Shown here one piece after another: positions 46,841 through 55,941 of a stretch of 64,000 nucleotides of DNA; the stretch's first letter is position 1; each line of letters begins with the position of its first letter. This stretch comes from Microcoleus sp. FACHB-68 (lineage in GTDB: Bacteria > Cyanobacteriota > Cyanobacteriia > Cyanobacteriales > Oscillatoriaceae): the NCBI RefSeq assembly GCF_014695715.1, contig NZ_JACJOT010000006.1, positions 1 to 64,000 on the forward strand. Direction: 5' to 3'. Position numbers and translations under genes: made by a program. The notes below the pieces were generated by a model. That model saw only the letters and a list, made by a program, of their open reading frames with translations. It was not told the DNA's origin and ran no database searches.

Positions 46841-46903
46841 AAATTTTGGATTGTCTTTTGCCACTAGCTCCCTTGACAAAGGACTAAAGACAATCTAAAA
46901 TTT
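46841..46903. repeat. 18-bp inverted repeat, cyanobacterial dispersed type
   Basis: AAATTTTGGATTGTCTTT (46841-46858) pairs with AAAGACAATCTAAAATTT (46886-46903) with one mismatch; the 27-base centre carries a second partial complement. The ATTTTGGATTGTC style resembles a common inverted repeat of filamentous cyanobacteria. It starts 16 bases after murF and may be its terminator. Confidence 0.65.
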
Positions 46904-46962
46904 ATTATCTAAAAACCAGATAAATATTCTGCAATTTAGATACGTTTTGTATCTAATTAATT

Positions 46963-48585
46963 ATGCTTTTATCAAGAAGAAATTTTAATAAACGAGCGTT
47001 CCAATTGATGCTCGCAAGCTCTATTTCTCCAGTAGTGTTCAAAGAATTTAAAGCGCAGAAATCTGTTGTAACTCCAGTCAGTGCGAAGACAGTTAATGCC
47101 GACCCACTTTCAGAGGCAGTTAACCGTCAAGTGAATAATATTCTCACTGACATGAACCCAGAAATAGAACTTTTAATTCCCACCTATTTAGGAAATGAAA
47201 AGCGAAGATTTTATGGGAGGGGAACTCCGGAAGGACTGAATCTCCTGGATCGATTTGAACTGGGAAGTGGGATAACGGCTTTTAGAGGATATGGAACCTG
47301 GAGTGGTGCCGGCTGGACAGGACAGCCAACGATTACCAAAGATCGCGGGAAAACCTATTTGGTTATTGGGGCATACGATCATAGCTTAAGAAAAATAGAT
47401 ATAGAAACAAATGAGGTAGTGTGGAGATATAAATATGATGATATTTTAAAGGGGTCTTCAACAATTTATATTGATCCAACCGCAAGCGAAGAAGATCGAA
47501 TTGTGGTTTTACAGGGAAGCCGGCTGGGAGTCAGAAATTCTTTATTTACGTCGGCACCTGTGCCGAGTTTTCGAGCAATTTCCTTTAGAACCGGCAAAGA
47601 ACTTTGGAAACTAAATATTAGAAAAACGGCGAGTTACAGCAGAGATAACGATAGCAGTGGCATTGATTTAGGCAGTGGCGTGATATTTAATGCCGGTGAA
47701 AATGCAATTGGCTATTTTATTAACAGCTCAACACGTACCGCTGCTAAAAAAGAGGGTATAATTCAGCCGCAAATTTTGGCAGAAGTTCAACTTTATCAGC
47801 CGGCAGACATTGGCAGACATTCTGGAAACTTAGTTGCGGAATCCTCACCGGCAGTTCTCAAAGATAGAATTTATATTGCTGCCGGTTCTGGACATATTTA
47901 TGGAATTAGTATTAAAGAACGTAAAATAGTTTGGGATTTTTATACAGGTTCTGATATGGATGGAACCGTCGCCATCTCCAAAGATGAAAAACTTTTTTGC
48001 GCCATAGAAAAACAATACATTCCCGGTAACGGCGGCGTTTTAAAACTTAATCCAGCTAAGAAAGAAAGTGAATCTGTGGAATGGTTCTTTCCCACCAATA
48101 ACGCTCGATTAGACGATTGGCAAGGTGGAATTATTGGTTCAGTTGCCTTAAATGATGAATACCGCACAGAAGAAATGCCGGCACTGTTTGCCACCTGCGC
48201 CATTGATGGAAACGTCTATATTGGTTCTCAAAACGTAATCACCGGCCAAAAAGTTAGAGGGCCATTACTAGATAGGGAATATAATACGCCATTAATCGTA
48301 TTTAAACAGAGAATTGGCGGCTCAATTTCAACTCCAATCTTTACCGATGGCAATAAACTGATTGCCGCCTGTTACAGTGGCGTGTATTTATTTAATCTTT
48401 ATTTTGAGCCGGCAAACCCAGATGATAAAAATGCCCTCAAAAATTCCAAAGGAGAATTTTACCGCGTCATTGTCGAAGAAGCCGCCCGATTTAAACCAGA
48501 AGTTTCCTTTGAATCGACCCCCATTGTCTGGGATGGACTGGTCAGAATTTGCGCCAGAGATGGTTGGATGTATACATTAGGATAA
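46963..48585 (+). CDS. Tat-exported PQQ-like beta-propeller protein
   Basis: A 540-aa protein whose N-terminus has the twin-arginine motif SRRNFNK (4-10) followed by a hydrophobic stretch, so it is probably exported folded by the Tat pathway. The body has repeated propeller blades such as TYLVIGAYDHSLRKIDIETN, AVLKDRIYIAAGSGHIYGIS and PIVWDGLVRICARDGWMYTLG, which are PQQ_2-type. No PQQ ligand set is clear, so it may be structural or a binding protein. It stands alone on the plus strand after murF. Confidence 0.82.
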   Translation: MLLSRRNFNKRAFQLMLASSISPVVFKEFKAQKSVVTPVSAKTVNADPLSEAVNRQVNNILTDMNPEIELLIPTYLGNEKRRFYGRGTPEGLNLLDRFELGSGITAFRGYGTWSGAGWTGQPTITKDRGKTYLVIGAYDHSLRKIDIETNEVVWRYKYDDILKGSSTIYIDPTASEEDRIVVLQGSRLGVRNSLFTSAPVPSFRAISFRTGKELWKLNIRKTASYSRDNDSSGIDLGSGVIFNAGENAIGYFINSSTRTAAKKEGIIQPQILAEVQLYQPADIGRHSGNLVAESSPAVLKDRIYIAAGSGHIYGISIKERKIVWDFYTGSDMDGTVAISKDEKLFCAIEKQYIPGNGGVLKLNPAKKESESVEWFFPTNNARLDDWQGGIIGSVALNDEYRTEEMPALFATCAIDGNVYIGSQNVITGQKVRGPLLDREYNTPLIVFKQRIGGSISTPIFTDGNKLIAACYSGVYLFNLYFEPANPDDKNALKNSKGEFYRVIVEEAARFKPEVSFESTPIVWDGLVRICARDGWMYTLG

Positions 48586-48641
48586 AAAAATAAATCATAT
48601 TAGCTTATTAACAGAAATAAAAAGCTACTAGAGAAAAAAGT

Positions 48642-49202
48642 GTGGCAAAAAAACTAGATCAAATTATTGTAATAGATGTGGAAGCCACTTGCTGGGAAGG
48701 AACAGCACCGCCAGGAGAAGAAAACGAAATTATTGAAATAGGAATTTGCCCCGTTGATATCGCTTCGGGATGCCGGCTAGAAAAAGAAAGTATTTTAGTG
48801 AAGCCGGCACGTTCCCGTGTTAGTGAATTCTGCACGCAACTGACAACTTTAACCCAGGCACAAGTTGATCAAGGAGTTCCCTTTGCCGAAGCTTGTTTAA
48901 TTGTTAAAAAGAAATATCTCTCTCAGCAGCGGGTTTGGGCAAGTTATGGGGACTATGACAGAAATCAATTTGAAAGACAATGCCGGTCTTATCAAATTAA
49001 ATATCCTTTTGGCCCCCGGCATATTAATGTAAAGACATTGTTTGCGATTATTCATGCCTTGCCACAGGAAATTGGTATGGCGGAAGCCTTAGAATACCTG
49101 AATCTTCCCCTTGAAGGCACTCACCACCGAGGAGGAGATGATGCTTGGAATATTGCCGGCATTTTATCTAAATTACTCTTGCAAGCGAGAGGTGAAAGAT
49201 AG
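48642..49202 (+). CDS. DnaQ/KapD-like 3'-5' exonuclease
   Basis: A 186-aa DEDDh exonuclease. The motif DVEATC gives Asp12 and Glu14; SYGDYDRNQF has the second Asp near 104; the third motif is HHRGGDDAWNIA, with His162 and Asp167 in the HxxxxD arrangement. The length and the CWEGT insert put it in the KapD/ERI-1-like branch, acting on RNA or short DNA. The start is GTG. It is convergent with the pentapeptide gene. Confidence 0.9.
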   Translation: MAKKLDQIIVIDVEATCWEGTAPPGEENEIIEIGICPVDIASGCRLEKESILVKPARSRVSEFCTQLTTLTQAQVDQGVPFAEACLIVKKKYLSQQRVWASYGDYDRNQFERQCRSYQIKYPFGPRHINVKTLFAIIHALPQEIGMAEALEYLNLPLEGTHHRGGDDAWNIAGILSKLLLQARGER

Positions 49203-49237
49203 CGCTGTTATCAATATTAGGGAGGATTGATAGAGCT

Positions 49238-50218
49238 TTAAAGATCGCTTAAACTGGTGCCGGTGAGGGTGGTGTTGCTTAAATTTGCTTGATTTAAATT
49301 TGTATCTTTTAAGTTAGCGCTGGTTAAGTTGGCGCGTTCTAAATTTGCACTCGTGAGGTTGGCACGTTCTAAGTTGGCTTGATATAAATAGGTATTGCTG
49401 AGGTTAGCACCTGTGAGATCGGCACCCGTTAGGTTGGCTTTACTAAGCACTGCTTTGGTTAAGTTTGCATTGATTAATTTGGCACCGCTTAAGTCGGTAT
49501 AACTTAAGTTAGCGCGGGTTAAATTGGTTAAACTGAAGTCAGCATTATTGAGTTTTGCTCTAACTAAGCCGGCAGACATTAATTTAGCGCCGGCTAGATT
49601 TGCATTGCTGAGGTTAGCACCCCTGAGATCGGCATCAGGAAGGTAGGCTGCGCTTAAATCAGCGTTCGTTAAATTAGCACTATCTAAATTCGCAGTATCT
49701 AAGTCTGCCTGATTAAGTTTAGCACCCGTTAAGTCGGCACCTTCTAACTTAGCTAACTTTAGTTTCGCATCGATTAAAATAGCATTTGTTAAAAAAGTCG
49801 CGAACAATTTAGCTTCTGTGAGATCAGCACCTCGAAGTCTGGCATCTCGTAGTCTAGCGTAACTCAGGTTAGCACCTCTGAGCTTGGCATCCCTCATTTT
49901 GGCATCCCTCATCTTGGCATTTTCCAGATTTGCTTCTTCCAAAATGGCACCCCGCAGTACAGCAGACTGAAGTTGAGCACCCCGCAAATTTGCACCCTTT
50001 AAGTTAGCTGCATCCAAGTTACTCTCACTTAAGATAGCTTCGCTTAAATTCGCGCCGGCTAATTGAGCACCTTGAAGATTCGCACCCTTTAAGTCACATT
50101 TAGTACACTGATTGGTTTTAAGTAACTGTTCAACGTGTTTAGGATTTGCTGCTTGCGCCGGCATCCCTAACCAAAAAGCAGCCAGCAGAAGTAAACTTGC
50201 AAAGATTCTCAGTTGCAT
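49238..50218 (-). CDS. Secreted pentapeptide-repeat protein
   Basis: A Sec signal peptide of about 23 residues (cleavage after AQA, before ANPKHVEQ) is followed by a CTKC pair and then about 55 tandem A(D/N)LxX repeats to the end, which form a right-handed quadrilateral beta-helix. The repeats of ANLxGA and ADLTGA are nearly uninterrupted. It would reside in the periplasm or thylakoid lumen. Function is unknown; cyanobacteria have many such proteins. The internal DNA repeats make the region prone to length change. Confidence 0.92.
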   Translation of the reverse strand: MQLRIFASLLLLAAFWLGMPAQAANPKHVEQLLKTNQCTKCDLKGANLQGAQLAGANLSEAILSESNLDAANLKGANLRGAQLQSAVLRGAILEEANLENAKMRDAKMRDAKLRGANLSYARLRDARLRGADLTEAKLFATFLTNAILIDAKLKLAKLEGADLTGAKLNQADLDTANLDSANLTNADLSAAYLPDADLRGANLSNANLAGAKLMSAGLVRAKLNNADFSLTNLTRANLSYTDLSGAKLINANLTKAVLSKANLTGADLTGANLSNTYLYQANLERANLTSANLERANLTSANLKDTNLNQANLSNTTLTGTSLSDL

Positions 50219-50363
50219 AATTTTTTGTTTATTCTCTCCTTATCTCTTATAGCATTTTGCATTTTGAATTAAAAAATAGGAAGGCAAGTATTTGACAAAT
50301 TGGTATAATTTTAGCGAGTCAAGATGAAATCTCTACCCAGCGCCTTGCTTTAGGAAACATCTG

Positions 50364-50909
50364 ATGCAAATTATCGATCTGTCTCCTGATGACGAGAACA
50401 TCGTTCGGCAGCTAGCCGGCTGGCTGGTGGAGCAGTGGCCCAATAGTTGGCCAGATATAAAAAGCGGTCTGCAAGAGGTGCGTGAATCTTTGGAAGAGGA
50501 CAGAATTAGCCGCGTCGCTGTTGACGAAACCGGCAGCGTTTTGGGATGGATTGGGGGAATTCGGCAATACAACGGTAATGTATGGGAATTACACCCTTTG
50601 ATCGTCAACAAAACTTGTCGAGGTCGCGGAATTGGCAGCGCGTTGGTTGCTGATTTAGAAGCGCGGGTGAGAGAACGTGCCGGCTTGACAATTTGGGTTG
50701 GTACTGATGATGAGGAGAATCAAACGACGCTTTCAGGTGTTAATTTATACCCCAATCTTTGGGAAAATATTACTGAAATTAAAAACTTAGCCGCTCATCC
50801 TTATGAATTTTATCAAAAGTGCGGATTTACGATTGTGGGAGTGATGCCAGATGCAAACGGATTGGGAAAACCAGATATTTATATGGCAAAGCCGGTAGGA
50901 AAAAAGTAA
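50364..50909 (+). CDS. GNAT acetyltransferase, aminoglycoside AAC(6')-like
   Basis: A 181-aa GNAT. Motif A is VNKTCRGRGIGSALV (acetyl-CoA loop RGRGIGSA). The body has ELHPL, GTDDEENQT, NLYPNLW and HPYEFYQKCGF followed by PDANGLGKPDIYMAKP, the arrangement of aminoglycoside 6'-N-acetyltransferase type I proteins. Whether it modifies an antibiotic here is unknown; chromosomal homologues often have other substrates. AGGA lies eight bases before the ATG. The next GNAT starts directly after its stop. Confidence 0.87.
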   Translation: MQIIDLSPDDENIVRQLAGWLVEQWPNSWPDIKSGLQEVRESLEEDRISRVAVDETGSVLGWIGGIRQYNGNVWELHPLIVNKTCRGRGIGSALVADLEARVRERAGLTIWVGTDDEENQTTLSGVNLYPNLWENITEIKNLAAHPYEFYQKCGFTIVGVMPDANGLGKPDIYMAKPVGKK

Positions 50910-51425
50910 ATGATAACAATTCGATCTGAAAAATTTGAAGACTTTGCTGCTATTTACGAAGTCAATAAGCTGGCATTCGGACAAGAAGGCGAAGCTAGAC
51001 TCGTTGATACAATTCGACAGTCAGATAACTTTAATTCCGAGTTATCGCTTGTTGCCATAAAAGCTGAAAAAATTGTTGGTTACTTACTATTTAGTGATAT
51101 AATTATCCAAGCAGAAAACAAGGATATGCCGGCATTAGCGTTAGCGCCTATAGCCGTTCATCCAGAATTTCAAAATCAAGGAATTGGCTCTCAACTAATT
51201 CAGCAGGGATTAAAAGATTGCCAGCGTTTGGGACATAAAATTGTTGTGGTTGTTGGTCATCCCCATTACTACACTCGCTTTGGGTTTTCTCCGGCTAGAG
51301 CGCAAGGATTAGAAGCACCCTTTCCAGTTCCCGATGAGGCATTTATGGTGCTGGAACTCGCACCGGCAGCCTTGGAAGGAATTACGGGAATGGTTAAATA
51401 TCCACCGGCATTTGACGACGTTTAG
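50910..51425 (+). CDS. GNAT N-acetyltransferase
   Basis: A 171-aa GNAT with the acetyl-CoA loop QNQGIGSQL in motif A (PIAVHPEFQNQGIGSQLI), a VVGHPHYYTRFGF motif, and a hydrophobic LELAP end, the pattern of YhbS-like acyltransferases. Substrate unknown. Its ATG directly follows the TAA of the AAC(6')-like gene without a gap, so translation is likely coupled and the two form an operon. It ends 10 bp from convergent mutL. Confidence 0.87.
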   Translation: MITIRSEKFEDFAAIYEVNKLAFGQEGEARLVDTIRQSDNFNSELSLVAIKAEKIVGYLLFSDIIIQAENKDMPALALAPIAVHPEFQNQGIGSQLIQQGLKDCQRLGHKIVVVVGHPHYYTRFGFSPARAQGLEAPFPVPDEAFMVLELAPAALEGITGMVKYPPAFDDV

Positions 51426-51435
51426 AAAACAAGCC

Positions 51436-53145
51436 TTAAATTCCGTGACTTTTGCCAATCACCCAATGCCGGCGGAAGAAACGGGCGAGATCTGTCTCTT
51501 CTAAAGATAAATAAATCGGTCGTCCGTGGGGACAGGTGCGGGGATGGCGAGTGCTTTGCCAGCGATCTAAAAGCGTTTGCATTTCAGGCAAACTCAGAGG
51601 CGTGCCATTACGAATCGCACTGCGGCAGGCAGTGGCAACTTGAGCGGCTTGTAAATCACCACAGCTCAGTTCCAGCAACGCTTCTGTACAATCTTCTCGT
51701 TCAGCTAAGAGTGCCGGCGCGGTGCGAACTGCCCAAACTTGTTCGCCAAATGGATCGATTTCTATGCCAATGCGTTGCAATTGTTCGATTTGTTTAGGCG
51801 TCAGTTGACTAAGAATTGCCGGCGCTTCTAAGGGAACAAGGTGCCAACGATCAGACAACTGTTCATACAAAACCCGCTCGTGTGCAATGTGTTGCTCAAC
51901 TAACCACAAACCGCCTGGATGTTCCGCCAAAATATAGGTGTTGTGAACTTGGGCGATCGCACGCAGATAGAGACGTGTTGGCAACATCTCTTGACTTTGT
52001 GCCGGCTCAATCGAACGACCGGCATTATAAATCCCTTTCTCTTCCGATGCCTTCAGCAATTTGCTCACCCGTTCTTGACCGGCTGCCGGCAAATTGGCCC
52101 GACTTATTTGTAGCGCCGTCAGAGTGGCACCGGCAATCTGTTCTTGCCAATAGCTCAAATGCTGCAAATAAATTTCCGCCTTCGCGGGGTGCCGGTTCCA
52201 GTCAATTCCCTCCGGGGAAATCCGCAAATGCAGGAAACAGACGGGATAGCGATCGCGCGGCAGTGTTCGTGCAAAGGCAGTAAGCAGGGTTTGCTCAAGT
52301 TCCGGTGTTCGCACCATGCGTCCGTTTATTGCAACTTTCACCCAGTCTGGACGCCGGCGGTGGCAGCGATCAGGTAAACCGAGGACTAATTCTAAAGATT
52401 GAGAGGGTGAGGGGGGGAAAGTTTCTGCTTCGGTTTCTGTAGGTGCCGGCACTTCAACTTTCAACTGGTGCAAATCATCCCAGCGCACATCCCGTAACAA
52501 CTGCGGCAGGATGTATTGTGGGGTTTGACCGGGAGTTAAACTAAACCACCGGCGATTGTTTTGCTCGACTTGCCAGGTGACATGAGGGTGGCACAGTGCC
52601 AGTTGGTGAATCGTGAGTTGCACCAATCGCAACTGTTGTGCCGGCGAGGGTAAACCCTGTCGTCGCGCTTGCCAAGTTCCAAAAAGATTGCAGACATCGA
52701 CCACAGTCCCGCAAGCGATCGCTGCCGGCTCGATTTGAATCGGTTCGCCTTGGGAGTTATAGACAACGCGCCAACTGCCTTGCTCTTTCGCCGGATTTGT
52801 GGGCCGGCTTAAAATCTCCAAATCGGCCAACTGGGCCAAACTGTGCAACGCTTCTCCGCGAAACCCCAAACTCGTAATTTTCCAGAGGTCTTCGCTGCTA
52901 TGGATTTTACTGGTACTGTGGGCAGTGGCGCAGCATTGCAAGTTCGCCAAATCCATGCCGGTGCCATTGTCTGCCACTCGCACACGCCACTGTTCCGGCC
53001 AAACTGAAACCGCAATGCGTGTCGCGCCGGCATCTAGGGCATTTTCCACTAATTCCCGCACAACAGCCGCCAGGGAGTCAATGACTTCACCGGCGGCGAT
53101 AAGATGAACAACTTCTGCTGGTAGAGGTTGGATACGCTGAGCCAT
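51436..53145 (-). CDS. mutL: DNA mismatch repair protein MutL
   Basis: Mismatch repair matchmaker. The N-terminal GHKL ATPase (about 1-330) has ELVENALDAGA, DNGTGMD and GFRGEAL, in order. The C-terminal part has VEQHIAHERVLYE, the endonuclease DQHAX2EX4E motif with Glu in place of Asp and Ile for Ala, and later CRSAIRNG and CPHGRPIY, usual for zinc binding. Whether nicking activity survives is uncertain, but this variant is common in cyanobacteria as far as I recall. Length 569 aa fits. Confidence 0.95.
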   Translation of the reverse strand: MAQRIQPLPAEVVHLIAAGEVIDSLAAVVRELVENALDAGATRIAVSVWPEQWRVRVADNGTGMDLANLQCCATAHSTSKIHSSEDLWKITSLGFRGEALHSLAQLADLEILSRPTNPAKEQGSWRVVYNSQGEPIQIEPAAIACGTVVDVCNLFGTWQARRQGLPSPAQQLRLVQLTIHQLALCHPHVTWQVEQNNRRWFSLTPGQTPQYILPQLLRDVRWDDLHQLKVEVPAPTETEAETFPPSPSQSLELVLGLPDRCHRRRPDWVKVAINGRMVRTPELEQTLLTAFARTLPRDRYPVCFLHLRISPEGIDWNRHPAKAEIYLQHLSYWQEQIAGATLTALQISRANLPAAGQERVSKLLKASEEKGIYNAGRSIEPAQSQEMLPTRLYLRAIAQVHNTYILAEHPGGLWLVEQHIAHERVLYEQLSDRWHLVPLEAPAILSQLTPKQIEQLQRIGIEIDPFGEQVWAVRTAPALLAEREDCTEALLELSCGDLQAAQVATACRSAIRNGTPLSLPEMQTLLDRWQSTRHPRTCPHGRPIYLSLEETDLARFFRRHWVIGKSHGI

Positions 53146-53239
53146 ACAATCAAGTGTAGGTCAGAGTTCCACTCGAATGTCATGCCGCGAGTTGATGATT
53201 TGGAGTGGCCACCTTGTGCATCCAGCAAATCCCTTTCAT

Positions 53240-53794
53240 CTAAACCTGTGGGGAATTATAAATGGCCCAATTTTGAATTCCACCATTACTAAAAACGGCT
53301 TCCGCACGACCGATCTCTTCTTGTGTGCCATCAACGATGACCAAGTAATCACCTTGTTCCAGGCTATCTGCATAAGCGCTCGCTGATTCTTGGGAAATGC
53401 CTAAATCAGTTAGTGCTTTAACTAAATTACCTGTTGCCAGGGTTCCCAAACCAATGCCGGCTAAGGTTGTTACGAGTGCAACCCCAACGGAACCGGCTGC
53501 GATCAAAGGGCCGAGTCCGGGAATTGCCAAACTTCCCAAGCCAACGAGTACACTACCCCAAGCACTGCTTGTTGCCGCATCAGCGACCACTGCTGTTCCA
53601 CTTTCGACATTTTGATTGCCAATGCGTTCGCTGACTTGAGTACCGCCTAGCTGATCGCCTTCCTCTGTCTCCTTGGCAATCAAGGAAACTTTGTCCATCG
53701 AAAAGTTTGAAGCTTTCAATTCATTGAGTGCTTGCTCTGCCTGTTGCCGGTCAGAAAAGACTCCAACTGCACGCCTTTGCTCGCTTACTACCAT
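53240..53794 (-). CDS. General-stress-type protein (YflT/GSP17M-like domain)
   Basis: A 184-aa protein. The N-terminus (about 8-50; AVGVFSDRQQAEQALNELK) matches the ferredoxin-like general stress protein 17M domain. A hydrophobic Gly/Ala stretch (about 75-125; GLGSLAIPGLGPLIAAG) looks membrane-associating, and the end contains LVIVDG and NWAIYN. A GGAGGA ribosome site precedes the ATG. Probably a stress or osmotic-response protein, which is inference from family. Confidence 0.8.
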   Translation of the reverse strand: MVVSEQRRAVGVFSDRQQAEQALNELKASNFSMDKVSLIAKETEEGDQLGGTQVSERIGNQNVESGTAVVADAATSSAWGSVLVGLGSLAIPGLGPLIAAGSVGVALVTTLAGIGLGTLATGNLVKALTDLGISQESASAYADSLEQGDYLVIVDGTQEEIGRAEAVFSNGGIQNWAIYNSPQV

Positions 53795-54538
53795 ATTTTC
53801 CTCCTTCTGCCCTCTCAGACGAACTCATAGAGAGGCAAAATTATTCTGTTATTTACATTCTTATTTTTGTAGGTTTCGTGAAGATATTCATCGCTCTACA
53901 GATGTAGCCTAGACACCACATCTCACCTTTCCTTAAGGAATAAATTTGTATTAATTAACTGAGTGAGTATCAATACACAAACTTACTTAGCTGATGTGGC
54001 TGCTAAGCCGGCTTCTACACCGAACTCAGCGATCCCCTGCGGTTGAAAGCTCGAAATAGTCACGTAACGGTTCTTTCAACTGCTACCGCGATAGCCACTC
54101 ATCAAGAGAAATAATAGAGTTTCACGGCGGACAGAAAGCTCGTCTCTCAGTTAAATAACCATTCTGGATTGATAAGTTTGCAGGGCTGCCGGCCACAGGA
54201 GTAATTCTACTTCTCATCCCTCAGATATATAGAGCGGAAGTGATGACCATCTTTGAGAAATAGGAACTGCTATTTTCAGCTCTTTTAAACTACATCTTGT
54301 GAGCTAAGACACCCATCTCGCGATAGAGGTCGGAAAGAATTTTGAGTTTTATCTTTTTAAGTAGGAGAGCAAATAAAAAGCCAAATGTCAAGTAATTTCT
54401 TTTACAGATTTATACTTCATAGCTCATTTTGAGCGCTTTTACTTAAAGTTTCTTTGTTAGATACACTTCGCCTCGGCAGAAAAATCCAAAAAATCCTTAA
54501 GGTTGTAAATCTCTAAATTAATAAATCTTTTTAAATCC
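53795..54538. other. Long intergenic region, no gene supported
   Basis: About 745 bases between divergent genes. A 26-residue minus-strand frame (53983-54063) is the only protein-like stretch and is treated as a finding. No structured RNA, tRNA or terminator is evident; the last 200 bases are AT-rich. Confidence 0.5.
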
Positions 54539-55486
54539 ATGAATAACGATACATCAGCAAAAATTTCTCTTTTCATCGCCCATATCAGAAATAGTATTTG
54601 GATTTTAGGAATTCCCTCTTGTTTATTTGGAATTACCGATAGAAGTCTGGCTTCTCTAGCTGATGGGTATTTATCTGCGATTGACTTAACGCAGTTATTT
54701 ACAGCCTCTTTCTTGCTTTTAGCTTGGCTATCTTTGAAGCCCGAAGAAAGCCTAAACACAGGAGAGCTTAGCAGATGCCGGTTTAATGCCCAACCCAACC
54801 AGCCAGAATTCGCTTTACGGGAAGCTCAAGCCAGAATGTTTCAGTTGCGAGCTTATCACGCAATCAGTCAAGAATATATTTTACCCTTTTCCTATGTTTG
54901 CCAAATTTATCATCTATTAAACTTAAAACATCTGGAATCCATTCATGCTTTCAGTCTCAATAACTTAAAAATTCTGAAAGTCACCCATTTCCAGCCGACA
55001 GCAACCGGCGGGATTATCAAATTTCAAACAATTCTAGATTCTCCTTTCAATATTTTGAGAATTTGGAGGCTACCAGTTGTTGAAGTTATTTTAATCTTGT
55101 ACGCGCCTTATACCGTTGAACTCTGCATCCCTGTTTACAACGGTAAAAAGATAGTTGTCATGTTTAACGTGCAGCCTATCAGCGAGACTGAACACAAGTT
55201 ATTGATCGACATTTACAGCAACCTGGAATGGCCCAAACCGATATTGCAAATGCTTTTGCATTTTGCCTCTTGTTTAACGCTGTTTGAGGATTTACCTTAT
55301 TTACACAAAATCTCTCAAAAAAATCTAGCCGGCTTGGTTAACTTAAATCGAGTTTCAAATCACGAAACGATGCGGCTTTTTAGAAGATTTGTTGAGCTAT
55401 ACGGTTCTGCCGGCGAATCTTCTCAACCGGCAGCGTTGTTAGAATCAACAGAACTGCCGGCTTTGAAACCTTGTGAAACGGAATAA
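54539..55486 (+). CDS. Protein of unknown function
   Basis: A 315-aa protein with a short hydrophobic segment near 30-60 (ILGIPSCLFGI, LFTASFLLLAWLSL) and a mixed alpha/beta body (about 80-285; TATGGIIKFQTILD, VELCIPVYNGKKIVVMFNV). No motif that I can name. It has no clear ribosome site and stands alone. Base composition is like its neighbours. Confidence 0.6.
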   Translation: MNNDTSAKISLFIAHIRNSIWILGIPSCLFGITDRSLASLADGYLSAIDLTQLFTASFLLLAWLSLKPEESLNTGELSRCRFNAQPNQPEFALREAQARMFQLRAYHAISQEYILPFSYVCQIYHLLNLKHLESIHAFSLNNLKILKVTHFQPTATGGIIKFQTILDSPFNILRIWRLPVVEVILILYAPYTVELCIPVYNGKKIVVMFNVQPISETEHKLLIDIYSNLEWPKPILQMLLHFASCLTLFEDLPYLHKISQKNLAGLVNLNRVSNHETMRLFRRFVELYGSAGESSQPAALLESTELPALKPCETE

Positions 55487-55941
55487 CACTGTTTCTTGTG
55501 GATGATTCCTTCTGAGCATTGAGGGGATAGATTCGGCTAAGTTCATGCTTAGCCAATCTGCACTTAAATTGCAAAAAATTGGCATAAAATTAAACAATTT
55601 ATATGTCCAGATGAAAAGCAAAACTAAATTTCATGTTTTATTTTAAATATAAATTAAGTGTATTAGCTATGAGCATCCCCATAGCCACAACGCTTATAGA
55701 AACAGAGTGAAAGTTGAGGCTAAATGCGAGCATCTATATCGGCCACCTGTGAAAGGACAGGCCAGAAAGAACTGATAACTTTAGCTTATCGGCACTTGGC
55801 CTGACAACTTGCTGCTGAAGTCCTAACAGTATGAATACTTAATTCTGCCCGAAGATAAGCGAACGCTCTCTCCCTAGAAGGATTCGGTGAACCAAACGAC
55901 CTTGTTATATTCCAAATTGAAGTAATTGGTTAAAGTTCATC
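55487..55941. other. Intergenic region with possible structured element
   Basis: About 455 bases. The only structure noted is at 55758-55803. A TTTAAATATAAATT AT-rich stretch lies near 55640, possibly a promoter region for the rhodanese gene. No coding frame is convincing. Confidence 0.45.
55758..55803 (+). ncRNA. Possible structured RNA element (two nested helices)
   Basis: CAGGCCA (55758-55764) pairs with TGGCCTG (55797-55803), and inside it CTGATAA (55772-55778) pairs with TTATCGG (55786-55792) including one G-U pair. The structure is plausible for a small RNA or leader, but without a promoter or T run the assignment is weak. Confidence 0.2.
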
